A DNA stretch of 51,295 bases, taken from positions 1 through 51,295 of the forward strand of contig ONSR01000021.1 in the NCBI GenBank assembly GCA_900320565.1, given 5' to 3'. Under the pieces are notes generated by a model, which saw only the letters and a program-made list of their open reading frames with translations, was not told where the DNA came from and ran no database searches. This DNA comes from an uncultured Prevotellaceae bacterium. Its GTDB lineage: Bacteria > Bacteroidota > Bacteroidia > Bacteroidales > Bacteroidaceae. The position numbers and the translations under genes are program-made. How positions within the stretch are numbered: position 1 is the stretch's first letter; every line of letters starts with the position of its first letter. Positions 49,950-51,295 of the stretch are shown here, one piece after another.

Positions 49950-51152
49950 ATGAAAGAAAAGATTCTATTACTATCATTCTCTTTCTTGTTTGCATGGAAC
50001 ATTGGACTACATGCAGACAACATCATTTCAGTGAACGAGGTGAGCATCAGGCCAGGAAGCACAGCAGAACTGATAGTCAGTCTGGAAAATGATGCCGACT
50101 TCAAGGTATATGCATACGACTTCCGTCTGTATCTGCCCGACGGAATAGAGGTTGACACAAAAGCCAACGGCTCATACAATTTCACGCTTAAGGAACGTAA
50201 TGAAGACCATTCCACTAATGTGCAGATGACTTCGGACGGTGCCATACAGTTTGGTGTCAATAGTCCGACACTCTATCTGACTGGTAACTCTGGGCCTGTC
50301 TTGGGCATTATACTGAAAGCATCTGCAGGGCTGGCGGAAGGTACCTATCAGGCATCCATCGAACGCATCACATATGCCAACAAGGAAGCACAGACCGTTC
50401 ATCCTGTTAACATCACATTTGATATCGAAGTGAGAAACTTGGTTGTCCTCGACGAGAACTCTACTATTATGCCTGAAGCCACCAATGGAACAGTGGATGT
50501 CAATGTACTGCGAACAATCAGGGGCGGAAATTGGCAAACCATCGTTCTGCCTTTTGCCATGACTGAAGAACAAGTAACAGATGTGTTTGGCGATGATGTA
50601 GAGCTCGCAGACTTCGCAGGCTATGAGACTCAAGAAAACGAAGACGAAGAGATCGTTGGCATAAAAGTTAACTTCAACACTATCACATCCATAGAAGCAA
50701 ACCATCCTTGCATTATTAAAGTCAGTCAAGACATCTCGTCCTTCTCGGTTGAAGATGTAACAATCGAAGAACCAGAAGTAGAGCCAACAGTGGCTGCTGT
50801 CAAAAGAAACAGAAGACAATGGAGCGAACTGATTGGAACTTATGTGGCACAGACAGAGGTCCCAGAGAACACTTTGTTCCTAAACAGCAACAAATTCTAT
50901 TACTCAGATGGCACTATTAAGATGAAAGGCTATCGTGCTTATTTCGATTTCTATGATCTACTAACAGAAATAGAAGAAGGCGCGGGTGTGAAGATGTTCT
51001 TCAATATTGATGACGAGGAAACCGGCATTAAAGGAATAGACCAGAGGCAACGGACAAAGGATGATATCTATGACCTCAGTGGCCGCAAGATTGCTCAAAA
51101 ACAACAAAAAGGCATCTATATTGTCAATGGAAAGAAAGTAGTCATCAAATAA
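49950..51152 (+). CDS. Single cohesin-like protein with sorting-type C-terminal tail (anchor candidate)
   Basis: 400-residue exported protein. Signal peptide about 1-22 (start ATG 49950; a TTG at 49932 would add six residues before it). Residues ~24-163 form a cohesin-like module: VNEVSIRPGSTAELIVSLEN, YAYDFRLYLPDGIEV and GNSGPVLGIILKA. The central domain (about 188-340: GNWQTIVLPFAMTEEQV, YRAYFDF) is common near the C-terminus of Prevotella surface proteins. The tail IYDLSGRKIAQ...KGIYIVNGKKVVIK resembles that of the upstream protease and of type-IX secreted proteins. It could hold dockerin partners at the cell surface (inference). The next gene starts 10 bp downstream. Confidence 0.8.
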   Translation: MKEKILLLSFSFLFAWNIGLHADNIISVNEVSIRPGSTAELIVSLENDADFKVYAYDFRLYLPDGIEVDTKANGSYNFTLKERNEDHSTNVQMTSDGAIQFGVNSPTLYLTGNSGPVLGIILKASAGLAEGTYQASIERITYANKEAQTVHPVNITFDIEVRNLVVLDENSTIMPEATNGTVDVNVLRTIRGGNWQTIVLPFAMTEEQVTDVFGDDVELADFAGYETQENEDEEIVGIKVNFNTITSIEANHPCIIKVSQDISSFSVEDVTIEEPEVEPTVAAVKRNRRQWSELIGTYVAQTEVPENTLFLNSNKFYYSDGTIKMKGYRAYFDFYDLLTEIEEGAGVKMFFNIDDEETGIKGIDQRQRTKDDIYDLSGRKIAQKQQKGIYIVNGKKVVIK

Positions 51153-51162
51153 GGATACAACT

Positions 51163-51295
51163 ATGAGAAAGACATATATTATACCCTCAATAATGATTGT
51201 GCGCATGCAGACCGTCCATATGATGGCCGGCAGTGTATCATCAGACAAAGGCATAGATTATGGCGGGAAAGTGGGTGAAGACGATAACATAACCC
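51163..51295 (+). CDS. Start of a small Bacteroidales peptide gene (truncated by window end)
   Basis: ATG at 51163, preceded by AAGGATACAACT. At least 44 codons are visible: MRKTYIIPSIMIVRMQTVHMM then AGSVSSDKG. The pattern M(K/R)KTYxxPxxxVxxxxxxxM(L/M)A is familiar from a very common, uncharacterised family of 60-90-residue Prevotella and Bacteroides proteins. The 3' end lies outside the window. It sits 10 bp after the cohesin/anchor gene, so it is probably in the same transcript. Confidence 0.6.
   Translation, partial: MRKTYIIPSIMIVRMQTVHMMAGSVSSDKGIDYGGKVGEDDNIT

Noticed and set aside
1-51295. Insertion sequences, prophage or integrative element
   Set aside because: No transposase, integrase, phage structural gene or mobilisation gene is seen. 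The tRNA genes show no flanking direct repeats of attachment-site type.

Overview
The window reads as a chromosomal segment of a Bacteroidota member, most likely a Prevotellaceae (Prevotella-like) organism. Several things point there. Promoters have the Bacteroidota form TTTG, about 20 bp, then TAnnTTTG. The protein set includes an RprX/RprY two-component pair, a GTPase-altered EF-G paralogue, a UpxY-type NusG paralogue, a DUF4827 lipoprotein, and Bacteroidota-style GH3, DUF853 and DUF362 proteins. Secreted proteins end in dockerin repeats or in short C-terminal tails typical of Prevotella exported proteins. Genus-level assignment is inference.

Layout. 1-5771: a HerA-like ATPase (cut by the window edge), a DUF362 protein, a DUF1349 lipoprotein overlapping a GH59 galactosidase, and YccF. 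5795-9432 (minus): a tight ribE - tandem esterase - folA - thyA run. 9603-12038 (minus): priA, divergent from the acpP-fabF-rnc lipid/RNA cluster, which runs on into a GH3 adenylating enzyme, an Ig-like lipoprotein and a DUF3108 protein (12557-19221). 19321-20248: an orphan UpxY/NusG-like antiterminator, tRNA-Pro(CGG) and tRNA-Phe(GAA). 20761-25953: a 1730-residue secreted GLUG/dockerin protein. 26185-29420 (minus): DJ-1 family gene, ispD, recG. 29503-33098: NAD kinase, ABC exporter, outer-membrane barrel. 33286-40227 (minus): rprY/rprX, EF-G2, hemW, DUF4827 lipoprotein, orphan HigA-like regulator. 40228-40980: a gene-free block made largely of short repeat arrays. 40981-42507 (minus): a membrane-anchored predicted regulator. 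42794-51295: an uncharacterised protein followed by a dockerin-bearing subtilase, a triple-cohesin protein with its own dockerin, a single-cohesin protein with a sorting-type tail, and the start of a small Bacteroidales peptide gene.

Two themes stand out. First, 43442-51152 has the parts list of a compact cohesin-dockerin surface complex: an enzyme with dockerin, an adaptor with three cohesin-like modules plus dockerin, and a possible surface anchor with one cohesin-like module. Second, the intergenic DNA holds several short tandem arrays with unrelated core sequences that all share a 22-bp (or 11-bp) period. Two of the families recur at separate loci. A separate set of 7-bp repeats and AT-rich inverted elements sits at gene boundaries and in places enters coding sequence (rnc end, hemW start, NusG-like stop, a linker in the 508-residue membrane protein).

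Other points: IspD lacks the usual C-terminal segment with the substrate-binding lysine, the EF-G paralogue lacks the catalytic histidine of the G3 motif, and the middle of the subtilase gene has a much lower GC content than its ends. All family assignments are from reading translated sequence by eye. No database search was run.
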